A stretch of 64,000 nucleotides of DNA from the NCBI RefSeq assembly GCF_002205795.1, contig NZ_NIUY01000001.1:124001-188000 (forward strand), read 5' to 3'. Numbering within the stretch: the stretch's first letter is position 1; every line of letters starts with the position of its first letter. The stretch is from Chryseobacterium sp. VAUSW3 (GTDB taxonomy: Bacteria > Bacteroidota > Bacteroidia > Flavobacteriales > Weeksellaceae). Both the position numbers and the translations under genes were made by a program. Shown in pieces: positions 8,179 through 17,330 of the stretch. The notes below the pieces were generated by a model. That model made no database searches. It saw only the letters and a list, made by a program, of their open reading frames with translations, and was not told where the DNA came from.

Positions 8179-8610
8179 TTATTTCAGCCAGGCGAGACCG
8201 CTTTCGGTTTTAAGTCCTAAGTCGTAGAGGGAATGTTTCTGGGTCATTTCGAGAAGTTTTTCACGCACTACCTTAAAATCATCGTGCACGGGACAAGGAT
8301 TCTCTGCTGAACATTTCTGAAGTCCCAAACCACACTGGGTGAAAAGTCCGTCTCCATCAAAAATTCTTACCAAATGAAAAATTGTAATTTCTTTTTGTTT
8401 AGTTTTATCAAAAACAAATCCTCCCTGCTGACCACGAACCGATTCCAAAATATTTTCTCTGCACAGTTGCTGAAGAATTTTAGCGGTAAAGGCTACGGGA
8501 GCATCAATCGATTGGGATACTTCTTTCACATTCACTCTTTTTTGCTGCAGACTTTGCCGCGCAATGTAAATGGAAGCTTTAATGGCGTATTCGCAGGCTT
8601 TTGAAAACAT
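8179..8610 (-). CDS. Rrf2-family transcriptional regulator with probable Fe-S cluster
   Basis: A 143-residue winged-helix repressor. The N-terminal CEYAIKASIYIARQ helix, the recognition region AKILQQLCRENILESVRG and the wing GQQGGF are typical of Rrf2. C93, C100, C106 and H109 are spaced C-X6-C-X5-C-X2-H, close to the cluster-binding set of IscR/NsrR, which predicts a redox- or NO-sensitive [2Fe-2S] or [4Fe-4S] cluster. The adjacent ric gene and its palindrome point to an NsrR-like role, but an IscR-like role cannot be excluded. Its start is five bases after the stop of the upstream membrane-protein gene, so the two are probably one transcript. Confidence 0.92.
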   Translation of the reverse strand: MFSKACEYAIKASIYIARQSLQQKRVNVKEVSQSIDAPVAFTAKILQQLCRENILESVRGQQGGFVFDKTKQKEITIFHLVRIFDGDGLFTQCGLGLQKCSAENPCPVHDDFKVVREKLLEMTQKHSLYDLGLKTESGLAWLK

Positions 8611-8615
8611 AAATG

Positions 8616-8990
8616 TTATTTAAAGAATTGCCACTTCGGGATGAATGCGAGTAAACCAACCGATATAAAAATAAAAAGATTGGTAACATCGGTATACAAA
8701 AAGGTCGAAAGATAAAAATTATGAAGAAAGAAATGCAGCACCACTGCCGCTGGGAACATATAAACTCCCATTTTTCTGTAGAAAAAGATGAGGATTAGCC
8801 CAATAATCATCAGCAAATCGATAAGGAAAATAAGGATGAAGTAAAATCCGGGAATATTGAGGTCGTTCTGCTGAACATATTCGTCGGAATCGATCCCAAT
8901 TCCCATCAGCGTGAAGAGCAGCAAAGCCGAAAGTGATAAAATAAATCCTAAATCTTTTTTCGGACTTTCGTTAGAAAATTCTTCGTTCAT
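8616..8990 (-). CDS. small membrane protein of unknown function
   Basis: A 124-residue protein with a charged cytoplasmic N terminus and four predicted hydrophobic helices (about residues 15-33, 47-70, 76-97, 102-118). No family recognised. It is the first gene of a probable two-gene unit with the Rrf2 regulator (5-bp gap). Confidence 0.65.
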   Translation of the reverse strand: MNEEFSNESPKKDLGFILSLSALLLFTLMGIGIDSDEYVQQNDLNIPGFYFILIFLIDLLMIIGLILIFFYRKMGVYMFPAAVVLHFFLHNFYLSTFLYTDVTNLFIFISVGLLAFIPKWQFFK

Positions 8991-9001
8991 AGGGTAAAAT
9001 T

Positions 9002-9032
9002 AAAAAAACTTTTGAAAGAATTCAAAAGTTTT
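9002..9032 (-). terminator. intrinsic terminator of the Lrp-family gene
   Basis: A perfect 12-bp stem (9005-9016 with 9021-9032) and 4-base loop, followed on the minus strand by a T tract. Confidence 0.85.
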
Positions 9033-9058
9033 CAGTTATTACTAAAGATTCAGTTCAG

Positions 9059-9529
9059 TTAGATTGAAACTGCGTCGATTAATCTGTTTTTATCAGAAAG
9101 ATATTCCTGCATTGAGATCATACTTTCAGTTCTCATTACATCCTGAATGTCATCAATCTGGTAAATGATTCTTTTAGCATCTTCTGTATTTTTGGCTTTT
9201 ACTTTACAGAAAATATTGTACTTACCGGAAATTACACTTGCCTCGATAACGTTCGGGATGGTCGAAAGTTCTTTCAAAACTTCCTGGGTTCTGTTTGATT
9301 TGGTGAGCAGAATTCCGATGAAAGCTGTGAAATGATAATCGAGTTTACCGTAATCGATATTAAGTGAAGAGCCTAAGATAATCCCGGCATCTTCCATCTT
9401 TTTAACTCTTACGTGAATGGTTCCTGCAGAAACTTCCATTTGTTTAGCGATTTCCGTGAAAGGCATTCTGGTGTTTTCTACTAAAAAATCTAGGATTTTT
9501 TTATCTATTTCGTCGAGTTGATAGTTCAT
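9059..9529 (-). CDS. Lrp/AsnC-family transcriptional regulator
   Basis: A 156-residue regulator with an N-terminal helix-turn-helix (LDEIDKKILDFLVENTRMPF then IAKQMEVSAGTIHVRVKKME) and a C-terminal RAM/AsnC ligand-binding domain (about residues 67-145). Members form dimers that assemble to octamers and sense amino acids. Two TTTGCAAA palindromes lie just upstream of its start and could be autoregulatory sites. It is monocistronic, with its own terminator. Confidence 0.93.
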   Translation of the reverse strand: MNYQLDEIDKKILDFLVENTRMPFTEIAKQMEVSAGTIHVRVKKMEDAGIILGSSLNIDYGKLDYHFTAFIGILLTKSNRTQEVLKELSTIPNVIEASVISGKYNIFCKVKAKNTEDAKRIIYQIDDIQDVMRTESMISMQEYLSDKNRLIDAVSI

Positions 9530-9559
9530 TTTATATATGTATTGTATAATTGATAATCG

Positions 9560-9583
9560 TTTGCAAATATTTTTGCAAATTTA
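9560..9583. promoter_or_regulatory. paired TTTGCAAA palindromes at the lrp-type promoter
   Basis: TTTGCAAA occurs at 9560-9567 and again at 9572-9579, 12 bases apart centre to centre. The second overlaps CAAATTTA (9576-9583), the minus-strand -7 box TAAATTTG of the promoter for the Lrp-family gene. This arrangement fits autorepression; no clear -33 TTG is seen. Confidence 0.45.
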
Positions 9584-9662
9584 CAAAAAAATATTAAAAT
9601 GAAAAAATTTAGATAAATATTAACAGGTTTTAACGCAATCTTTAGTATTTAAGTGATTATCC

Positions 9663-12600
9663 TTATTTAATTGTATCATTTATAATTGAATCTCTTTTAG
9701 ATTCTGCCTGTTTAGGATTATTATTTTTGTCTTTTTTCTTCCTTTTGAAGATGGTATTGAAACTTTTACTATAAACTACACCTACTCCGTAGCTTTGGTT
9801 GGCACTTGCATTTCCGGCTCCAGCACCGTTCAATCCGATATTTGTCGGTTTACTGTAAGCTCGCAACAATCTTGTACCGTCGTTTTTCTTAGACCAATCG
9901 TATTCTACAATCCCTTCACCCGAAAGATAATCGGTATTCGCGTTATCTGATCTGGAAATTGGGATTCCTAACCCTGTTTTTACCGTTACTCTCGGCGAAA
10001 GCGCAATACTCACACTTGCATTAGCGCGGTCGCCACTGTTAGAATTTGCATCGCCTTTCAGGTAATTTAAATCTACCTGAAATTCGTTACTGATCTGGTT
10101 CAATACAGAACCTAACTGCTTGAAAAGCATATTATAACCAGAAGTTTCCAGTGTATTACCAAGATTGATATCGAATGCAGAATTTCCAACATTAAAACTG
10201 CTCATCACCAGAACAGATCCAAACTGAATGATTTTTTCGTCTTCATTACTCATTTTTTCAGCGAGAGTTTCCCTCAAACTGCTCGATACATCCTGTGCGG
10301 AAACACCCAATTCAATTTTCGGATTATTCAGTGTCTGCGAAATTCTTGTGGAAAGCAAAACATTGATTGGCTGCAGACTTCCCATGTTGAGATAGGCTCC
10401 GGCATTGGTTACGGTTCTTAAATAAGTTGCATTAATATCGAGTTGCGGCGCCATTGCATCACCATCCCAACGGATGCTACTTCCTTTGGAAATCTGGAAC
10501 GTTCGGTTAAGAATCGCTTTGGAAACAAAGGTTCCGTTATCGACGAAATAATTTCCGTTCATTGAAATTGCTCCGGTTCTGGACATCTGGAATCGGAGTT
10601 TCTCAGAATTTCCACGTACGGTTATATCACCAATATCATCGCCCACCATAACGTTTACGGTAGTTCCCTTATCAACCGCAATCGTAAAATCGATATTCAT
10701 GTTGGCGCTGGATCTTTTCTTTTCTTCTACGGAAACAATTCCCGCTTCGTCTCTTTTCAGGAATCTCAGCATCTTGAATTCTTCAACATTAGAAGTTGAA
10801 TTTGAATTAAAGGTAAAGACACTGTTGTTTAAAGCCCGCATTTCCGGCGTGGAAATATTTAAAGCCGAAACCGGTCCGTCCACGTATAAAGTTCCGGTAC
10901 CGTAAATCCGTCCCCAGAAAAGATCATAATCTTTCTGCGTGGTGTTGAGCAGCATTAAATTATCAGCCCTCATCACTAAGTTGACGCCCATTGAAGATAA
11001 AGTTTCAAACTGAATCGCTCCGGAAATTGATCCGCGGGAGTTCGATCTTCCGTCTTTTACGCCAATGTCATTCAGAATCGCCAAACCTTTGGAAAGTGAA
11101 ATCACGGTATCTTCAAACGAATAATCAACGCCGGTAAAGTTAAGTTTCAGCCCCATGTCTTTCATCGCGATATCGCCACTGTAGTCAACATCACTAAGTT
11201 TACCGGATATTTTAAGATCTCCTGAAGCTTTTCCTCTTAGATTTCCGAAAACACCTTTTACGAATTCCTGGGCAAAAGCGATATCAAAATCATTCATATC
11301 AGCCGTTAAATCAAGCGTTGGTGAAGAAGTATTGTTGTTAATGGTCCCGGTAAGGTGAAGGTTATTGTCACCAATAATTCCTGCGGAAACCACCTTGGCT
11401 TCAACATCGAAAACATTCGGTACACTGCTTTTTTTAGCGGATACAACTACATTACCCATATCTTTTCCATTCATCAGAATATCAGTTATATTCAAATCGA
11501 TAAGCGGTTCAAGATTGTTTTTATCCATGGTAATATCGAAGGTTCCGTTAGCAATTCCCTGTACATCCATACTGTTGTCGCTATTGGTAAGTGCAAAAAC
11601 TTTGGCAATATCCAGGTTTTTAATTTCTCCATCTGCTGAAAAATCCTTGGCTGATTTGAAGACAGCCTGATTCAGGAAAAGTTCGCTGTTATCGGAATAG
11701 AGCCTCAAACGCTGAATGTAGAAATCACCGGCTTTTTTTCTGTATGTAATCGAATGATTTAATTCCGGACTCGTGTCCACACTCCATGCGACATCATTAA
11801 ATTTCACGGTAGTAGGCTCGAAACGGAAAACATAATCTCCCGCCCGATCTGTAGTTTGGTTAAGATTTACCGCATATTCCTTAAGTGTTTCTTTAATTTC
11901 GTCTTCTGGAGTGCCGTGTTTGAAATTAGCTGCAATATGCAGAATTCTGTTATTTTCGTTACGTCCGCTTAAAGTGATGTCTTTCAGAATATTGGTATTG
12001 TATTCTACTCTATTTACCTTCGCGAAAATCTGTTCATTAAGATTTGCCGTATTAATCCGAACGATTAAACTGTCGACCATCGCACTGTCGCGGGTAATTT
12101 TATCGCGTTCTGTAATTTTATATGCAGGATTCGCGGCGGCTAAGGCTTTGTCGGCATCGGTAATTTCTTCTTTTTTGGTCATCAAATATTTTAGCGAAGC
12201 TGCATCAACATTTAAGACCAGATTATTACTGTTACCATCGTAGGCGCCACTAACAGTCGCACCTTTTGGAATCTGCAGATTGGGCTCAAAATAACTTACC
12301 AATCCCTGTTTCACATCAAAGTCCATCGTAAAGTGCTGCCCTCTGTATAATTTTCGTGGCGGTGGCCCGACTAATATCTTACCGAGCCCATTCTGAACCA
12401 TCCCGGCTAAATCACCAAGATTGAATTTTCCGGAAATTCTGCCATTTACAGCTCCCGGCGCGTCAACAGAAACAATACGGTTTCCGTTTTCAAAATAAGC
12501 TCTTACTTTAGCATTGGGAATCAAGTACTTTTGTGCGGCATTTGTAAAACTTACGTTCCGCAAATCAGCATCAAGATTTAAGTCGTTGATATTGGTCATT

Positions 12601-14444
12601 GCAATTTTACCGTCAACCAATCCACTCACAATCTGCGTGCCTTTTCCGCCAGTAAAATAGTTGATATTCAGATACTTCACATCCGCAACAACATCTGCAA
12701 GCAAACGGCTGGTGCGGAAATCTACAAATCCTTTTACATTTGCTCGCGCCTGTTCGTCATTTACATTTACAATTCCGTTATAGGTTTTGTGATCCAGCAA
12801 ACCATCCAGATAAACGTTATTAATTTCCCTGTTCATGATTTCAATTTTCGAAATCTGTGAACGGGTTCTCAGTTTCATGGTATTTACATCAAAACTCTGC
12901 CCCTGGATATTAAACTTACCGGAAATTAATCCCACCTGATTCATTTTGGTAATCACCGAAGTATTCAAATCGTTTAATTCTGCATAACCACGGTATTTCG
13001 GGAGATTAGAACTGTAATCTTCAAGGTAGAAATTATTTATTTTTGCCTGGCCAATCCCGGTAATTAAATTTGCGTTGGACACATAAACCTGCTTAGGATT
13101 TAGGCGTACAGCGCCATTGTATTTTAACCTTCCGAAATCATCAGCAAAATTTTTCATTTTTGATGAAATGAAAGTGGGCATCATTGCTTTCAGTTCTTTG
13201 TACGTAAAATCGGTAGAAAGTGAGTTGGTCTCGATCTGAAAGTTACCATTCAGAATATTTTCAACCTTCATTTTAGCAGTTCTTATGTTAACCTGCGGAT
13301 TTCTAACCAAAAAATTATCGAGATAAAAATCGTTCAGTGGGCCGGTCATATCACCAGAAATATTAATCGGTTTATAATTATCCCAATTGGTGACAAAATA
13401 GCTGATATCGTAACCGCTGATCTGGCTTCCGGGCTGCAAGGTCATATCCCATTTCACTTTATTCGTAAAATCAGCCCAGGAACCGTTATTCAGATTTAAA
13501 ATTAAATCGCCCTGAAGCAGTGAATGATCTGTATTTAGGGTTAAGTCCTTCAGCGTAAGGGCTTCTTTTGTCAATCCAAAATCCGCAGAAAATGTATCGA
13601 CAAAATGTTTTTTACCCCATCTTTCGGTAGTAAAACGCATATTATTAATCTGCGCAAAAACATCAGATCCATTTACACGAAGTTCTGGTACCACAAGATT
13701 AACATTCTGCGCAGTAAGCCATTTACCGGCTTCACCTTCACTATTCTGATTTACAATAGATATTTTGGAATCAGTAATAAAGATTCTGGATTTTAACTGA
13801 AATGGCTCTTTTTTAACCGTAGGTGCCGGGGTATTAAAGAGATCCACAAATCGGATGAAATTCGAAATACTGTCGCCTTTATACGTAATGACCTTTAAAT
13901 CCATTTTTTCCAAAGACAGCGATTGAAACTGCAGATTCCGCGAATCACTGATGATTGCAAACCAATTAGAGTCTGCGTAAAGTTCCTTGGCTTTCAGAAA
14001 AGGGAAGTTTTTATAATCTTTAATCGCAACTTCGTGAATATGGATATCTCCAAAATAATTGATGTCAACACTTTTAAACGACATCTGCGATTTCATGTCG
14101 GTATTAAGTTTTGCAATCACTTTTTGTGCTGCCCAATTCTTTGTTGAAGGAAGACTTACAATAACCAAAAAAGACGCGACCAGAAAAAGCCCGGACCAAA
14201 ATAAAATAAGTAAAAGTTTTGCCCACCACTTATAGCTGGTAACATCTTTGGCAGCCTGATCCACAAATTCGCCGGCAGTTTCTACAGGTTTTGTAATTGC
14301 GTCGGAAGCCAGTTCTGCAGCACCTTTTACGGTTTCTTTTACAGTTTCCTGAACGTTTTCCACACCTTTCTGCACAGAATCGCCAATGTTCTGGGCTACA
14401 GATTTTTTGTTTTCGTTATCGTTATTATTCTCTAAATTTGCCAT
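9663..14444 (-). CDS. tamB: TamB-family translocation/assembly protein
   Basis: A 1593-residue inner-membrane-anchored envelope protein. Residues about 1-70 are an alanine/valine/lysine-rich amphipathic segment with repeats like VQETVKETVKGAAE; a single membrane helix follows at about 73-95, then a very long beta-rich region, with the DUF490/TamB domain in roughly the last 400 residues. TamB proteins form a hydrophobic groove bridging the envelope and help outer-membrane protein assembly or phospholipid transport. The length is normal for Bacteroidota. The first 70 residues are unusual; no internal methionine before the membrane helix offers a shorter start. The start codon is four bases from that of the divergent tsaD gene, and the tsaD promoter lies in its first codons. 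Confidence 0.92.
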   Translation of the reverse strand: MANLENNNDNENKKSVAQNIGDSVQKGVENVQETVKETVKGAAELASDAITKPVETAGEFVDQAAKDVTSYKWWAKLLLILFWSGLFLVASFLVIVSLPSTKNWAAQKVIAKLNTDMKSQMSFKSVDINYFGDIHIHEVAIKDYKNFPFLKAKELYADSNWFAIISDSRNLQFQSLSLEKMDLKVITYKGDSISNFIRFVDLFNTPAPTVKKEPFQLKSRIFITDSKISIVNQNSEGEAGKWLTAQNVNLVVPELRVNGSDVFAQINNMRFTTERWGKKHFVDTFSADFGLTKEALTLKDLTLNTDHSLLQGDLILNLNNGSWADFTNKVKWDMTLQPGSQISGYDISYFVTNWDNYKPINISGDMTGPLNDFYLDNFLVRNPQVNIRTAKMKVENILNGNFQIETNSLSTDFTYKELKAMMPTFISSKMKNFADDFGRLKYNGAVRLNPKQVYVSNANLITGIGQAKINNFYLEDYSSNLPKYRGYAELNDLNTSVITKMNQVGLISGKFNIQGQSFDVNTMKLRTRSQISKIEIMNREINNVYLDGLLDHKTYNGIVNVNDEQARANVKGFVDFRTSRLLADVVADVKYLNINYFTGGKGTQIVSGLVDGKIAMTNINDLNLDADLRNVSFTNAAQKYLIPNAKVRAYFENGNRIVSVDAPGAVNGRISGKFNLGDLAGMVQNGLGKILVGPPPRKLYRGQHFTMDFDVKQGLVSYFEPNLQIPKGATVSGAYDGNSNNLVLNVDAASLKYLMTKKEEITDADKALAAANPAYKITERDKITRDSAMVDSLIVRINTANLNEQIFAKVNRVEYNTNILKDITLSGRNENNRILHIAANFKHGTPEDEIKETLKEYAVNLNQTTDRAGDYVFRFEPTTVKFNDVAWSVDTSPELNHSITYRKKAGDFYIQRLRLYSDNSELFLNQAVFKSAKDFSADGEIKNLDIAKVFALTNSDNSMDVQGIANGTFDITMDKNNLEPLIDLNITDILMNGKDMGNVVVSAKKSSVPNVFDVEAKVVSAGIIGDNNLHLTGTINNNTSSPTLDLTADMNDFDIAFAQEFVKGVFGNLRGKASGDLKISGKLSDVDYSGDIAMKDMGLKLNFTGVDYSFEDTVISLSKGLAILNDIGVKDGRSNSRGSISGAIQFETLSSMGVNLVMRADNLMLLNTTQKDYDLFWGRIYGTGTLYVDGPVSALNISTPEMRALNNSVFTFNSNSTSNVEEFKMLRFLKRDEAGIVSVEEKKRSSANMNIDFTIAVDKGTTVNVMVGDDIGDITVRGNSEKLRFQMSRTGAISMNGNYFVDNGTFVSKAILNRTFQISKGSSIRWDGDAMAPQLDINATYLRTVTNAGAYLNMGSLQPINVLLSTRISQTLNNPKIELGVSAQDVSSSLRETLAEKMSNEDEKIIQFGSVLVMSSFNVGNSAFDINLGNTLETSGYNMLFKQLGSVLNQISNEFQVDLNYLKGDANSNSGDRANASVSIALSPRVTVKTGLGIPISRSDNANTDYLSGEGIVEYDWSKKNDGTRLLRAYSKPTNIGLNGAGAGNASANQSYGVGVVYSKSFNTIFKRKKKDKNNNPKQAESKRDSIINDTIK
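14407..14440 (+). promoter_or_regulatory. promoter of tsaD, inside the 5' end of tamB
   Basis: TTG (14407-14409), 23 bases, TAAATTTG (14433-14440), then eight bases to the tsaD ATG at 14449. The whole core promoter lies within the first 13 codons of the divergent tamB gene, and the spacing predicts an almost leaderless transcript. Confidence 0.65.
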
Positions 14445-14448
14445 TGTT

Positions 14449-15492
14449 ATGAGCGACTCAATAATTTTAGGGATAGAATCGTCCTGCGACGATACTTCAG
14501 CAGCAATTATTCAGGGGAATAAAATCCTTTCAAACATTGCAGCTAATCAGGAAATTCACAACGATTATGGCGGTGTGGTTCCGGAACTGGCTTCACGTGC
14601 GCACCAGCAAAATATTATTCCCGTGGTTGAAAAATCACTGTCCAAAGCAAATATACAACAAAAAGATATTTCTGCCGTGGGATTTACGCGCGGCCCCGGA
14701 CTTCTCGGCTCGTTGCTCGTAGGTACATCTTTCGCCAAATCACTTGCGATGAGTTTAAATGTCCCTTTGATTGAAGTTAATCACCTTCAGGCACACATTC
14801 TGGCGCACTTCATCGACGATGCAAATATTATGCCCCCGAAATTTCCTTTTCTGTGCCTCACCGTCTCCGGTGGGCACACCATGATTGTCCTCGTGAAAGA
14901 CTATTTCGATATGGAAATTATCGGAAAAACAATTGATGATGCTGCAGGAGAAGCATTCGACAAAATCGGAAAAATATTAAATCTTGATTATCCGGCTGGA
15001 CCTATTGTTGACCGGCTTGCGAAAACAGGTGATAAAAATTCATTTAAATTTAATAAACCGAAACTTGAGCAATACGATTATTCTTTCAGCGGTATAAAAA
15101 CGTCTGTACTTTATTTTATTCAGAAAGAAGTGAAAAAAAATCCGGAATTTATTAAAGAAAATCTCGCAGATCTGTGCGCTTCTGTACAGAAATCTATTGT
15201 TGAAATTTTAATGGATAAACTTGAAAAAGCTTCAAAAGAATTAAATATCAACGAAGTGGCAATCGCAGGTGGCGTTTCAGCAAATTCCGGACTTCGGGAA
15301 GCAATGCAGCAAAACGCCGAAAAACTGGGATGGAATATTTACATCCCAAAATTCGAATACACCACAGACAACGCAGCAATGATCGCTATGGTTGCCAAAC
15401 TGAAATTCGACCGAGGTGAATTTGCTGACCTTTCGGTTTCTGCTACTGCAAGATATGATATTGAAGAAGGTTTCCGCCAGAAAAATGATTAG
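14449..15492 (+). CDS. tsaD: tRNA threonylcarbamoyladenosine synthase component TsaD
   Basis: A 347-residue ASKHA-fold enzyme (Kae1/Qri7/YgjD family) that with TsaB and TsaE transfers threonylcarbamoyl to A37 of ANN-decoding tRNAs. Visible motifs are GIESSCDDTSAA at the N terminus, the metal-binding HLQAHI and SGGHT region, DDAAGEAFDKIGK and, near the end, GGVSANSGLR. An ATG further upstream (14386) would add 21 residues and lie within tamB; the ATG at 14449 places the conserved GIESS motif at the expected distance from the N terminus. Three bases separate it from rsmE, so the two are co-transcribed. Confidence 0.96.
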   Translation: MSDSIILGIESSCDDTSAAIIQGNKILSNIAANQEIHNDYGGVVPELASRAHQQNIIPVVEKSLSKANIQQKDISAVGFTRGPGLLGSLLVGTSFAKSLAMSLNVPLIEVNHLQAHILAHFIDDANIMPPKFPFLCLTVSGGHTMIVLVKDYFDMEIIGKTIDDAAGEAFDKIGKILNLDYPAGPIVDRLAKTGDKNSFKFNKPKLEQYDYSFSGIKTSVLYFIQKEVKKNPEFIKENLADLCASVQKSIVEILMDKLEKASKELNINEVAIAGGVSANSGLREAMQQNAEKLGWNIYIPKFEYTTDNAAMIAMVAKLKFDRGEFADLSVSATARYDIEEGFRQKND

Positions 15493-15495
15493 GAT

Positions 15496-16188
15496 ATGAA
15501 ATTATTTTTTGGAGAAATATTACCGGAAGTAAAAATTAACGGCGAGGAACAAACGCACATCTCAAAAGTCCTCCGTATGCGTGAAGGCGAAGAAATTTTC
15601 GTAACCGACGGAAAAGGAAATCTCGCCAAAGGAAATCTGGTATTTGAAGGCAAAAAAGTTTCATTAAACGCGAAAGTAATCCAAGAAAATCTTCCGGATT
15701 TTTCGCCGAAACTTCATATCGCAATTGCGCCTACCAAAAACATCGACAGAATTGAATTCTTTCTGGAAAAAGCCACCGAAATGGGAATTTCTGAAGTCAC
15801 CTTAATTCAAACCGAAAAAACGGAACGGAAAATCCTCAACATCGATAAACTCAGAAAGCAGAGTATCGCTGCGTCGAAACAAAGTCTGAGATTTCATTTC
15901 CCGGTGGTTAATGAGTTGGTAAAATTCTCCGATTTCATAAAAACATTGGATCCGCAAACAACATTTGTCGCACACTGTAATGAAAATCTGGAAAGAATTG
16001 ATATAAAAGAAATTACCCCAGAAAAAAATATCACTTTTTTAATTGGTCCTGAAGGTGATTTCTCCGATAAAGAAATCCAACTTTTGGCAGAACGCGGAAT
16101 TAAAGCAGTTTCGCTGGGAAGTCAAAGACTGCGAACGGAAACAGCCGGTGTTTTTGTCGCGGCGTGGAATTATTTTAAGATGATGTAA
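15496..16188 (+). CDS. rsmE: 16S rRNA (uracil-1498-N3)-methyltransferase
   Basis: A 230-residue SPOUT methyltransferase. An N-terminal PUA-like domain (MKLFFGEI to about 70, with EEQTHISKVLRMREGEEI) precedes the knotted domain; the motifs AIAPTKNIDRIEFFLEKATEMG, LIGPEGDFSDKEI and SLGSQRLRTETAG are diagnostic of RsmE. It methylates U1498 in helix 44 of 16S rRNA using S-adenosylmethionine. It is second in the tsaD-rsmE operon and converges on the SdpI gene with eight bases between. Confidence 0.95.
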   Translation: MKLFFGEILPEVKINGEEQTHISKVLRMREGEEIFVTDGKGNLAKGNLVFEGKKVSLNAKVIQENLPDFSPKLHIAIAPTKNIDRIEFFLEKATEMGISEVTLIQTEKTERKILNIDKLRKQSIAASKQSLRFHFPVVNELVKFSDFIKTLDPQTTFVAHCNENLERIDIKEITPEKNITFLIGPEGDFSDKEIQLLAERGIKAVSLGSQRLRTETAGVFVAAWNYFKMM

Positions 16189-16196
16189 AAAGTTTA

Positions 16197-16550
16197 TTAC
16201 ACGGGAAAACGTTTCTTAATCGCCTTTTCAACTCTAACCAGAAGAACTATAACTGCCAAACCAACCATTGCCAGACCAACCAGAAGCTTTACGGAAGTTG
16301 CAAAATCTGTAATTAATGTAAGCAGGCCGCTTGTTGCTAATACAATTCCGGTTAACATCATTTCCTTGGCTGCATAGCTCTGCGCGAAATCCCACTGATC
16401 CTGATTTTTCATAGAAGCACTTGTTCTATAGCCGTATAGATAATTTATTTTCTTTGGTGGAAATTTCAACATAATAAATCCTGCGACTACAAAAACTCCT
16501 CCTACAAGTGCCGTTATATTGAAAAACGGATCGTCAAAAAGCTGATTCAT
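16197..16550 (-). CDS. SdpI-family membrane protein
   Basis: A 117-residue protein with three hydrophobic segments and the YLYGYRTSASMKNQDQWDFA motif characteristic of SdpI/YhfL proteins. SdpI of Bacillus is an immunity and signalling protein for the SDP toxin; the wider family is found without toxin genes and its role there is unknown. A longer frame begins at 16637, but the ATG at 16550 overlaps the stop of the RNA methyltransferase gene as TAATG, which indicates translational coupling and is the preferred start. Confidence 0.82.
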   Translation of the reverse strand: MNQLFDDPFFNITALVGGVFVVAGFIMLKFPPKKINYLYGYRTSASMKNQDQWDFAQSYAAKEMMLTGIVLATSGLLTLITDFATSVKLLVGLAMVGLAVIVLLVRVEKAIKKRFPV

Positions 16551-17212
16551 TATATTTTCTGTTCTTTTAAATATTTCGCTAAAATCTGCGGACCGCTGGG
16601 AATAGAATTCACCGCCCATCTTACTTTCATCTTCCAAATTTTCTCTTCAGAAAGTTTGTAGTCGAGTCCGGATTTAATCAGTTTCTGCTTCAGTTCATAA
16701 AAACAAATTGCGGCAGCAACCGAAACATTAAAACTCCGGGTAAATCCATACATGGGAATTGCTAACGTTTCATCAGCAAATTCCAGAATTTCTTCCGTAA
16801 CGCCTTCTTTTTCCGTCCCGAAGACCAACGCTACAGGTTCTTTGACCTCGTAATCCGGAAGCATCGTCGCATTTTTTTCGGGTGAAACCGCCAGAATTTT
16901 GTAACCACGGTTTTTTATTTCCATCAAACTCTCCAGGTTATGCGGAAGTTTTTCAACTTCCACCCAGGTTTCAGCTCCTTTGGTCACGCGAAGATTCGGA
17001 TTGAATTCGTTCTCGCTTTCCATCGCTACAATCTTATGAAATCCGCACGCTTCTACCGACCTTACAATCGCAGCGGCATTGCGGAACTGAAAAATATCTT
17101 CCATTACCGGCAATACAAAATCTGAACTTTCCGGCGCGAAATGTTCGATTTTTTTGAGTCTTTCATCGGTTAAAAATTGTTTGAGATAGTTGAAGGTATG
17201 CTGATGATTCAT
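16550..17212 (-). CDS. SpoU/TrmH-family RNA 2'-O-methyltransferase
   Basis: A 220-residue SPOUT-class enzyme with motif 1 (FRNAAAIVRSVEACGFH), motif 2 (VALVFGTEKEGVTEEIL) and motif 3 (IPMYGFTRSFNVSVAAAI). The sequence resembles TrmH, the enzyme for Gm18 of tRNA, but the exact target base is not certain. Its stop overlaps the start of the SdpI gene by one base. Upstream lies the 285-bp hairpin-rich intergenic region before the asparaginase gene. Confidence 0.9.
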   Translation of the reverse strand: MNHQHTFNYLKQFLTDERLKKIEHFAPESSDFVLPVMEDIFQFRNAAAIVRSVEACGFHKIVAMESENEFNPNLRVTKGAETWVEVEKLPHNLESLMEIKNRGYKILAVSPEKNATMLPDYEVKEPVALVFGTEKEGVTEEILEFADETLAIPMYGFTRSFNVSVAAAICFYELKQKLIKSGLDYKLSEEKIWKMKVRWAVNSIPSGPQILAKYLKEQKI

Positions 17213-17235
17213 ATTTCAAAAATAAGGATTTTTGT

Positions 17236-17262
17236 AGGAGGCGCGAGCGAAGCGAGCGCCAA
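17236..17262. repeat. GC-rich REP-like hairpin
   Basis: A GGCGC...GCGCC inverted repeat encloses a purine-rich loop containing GAGCGAAGCGA. The same AGCGAAGCG loop core occurs in the longer palindromic elements at 17331 and 49377. Confidence 0.55.
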
Positions 17263-17330
17263 AAAGTGTTGAAAGGTGCAATTAATAAATTTTGAATAAT
17301 TTGTAACTCGAATGATTTTTAAAAACTTTA

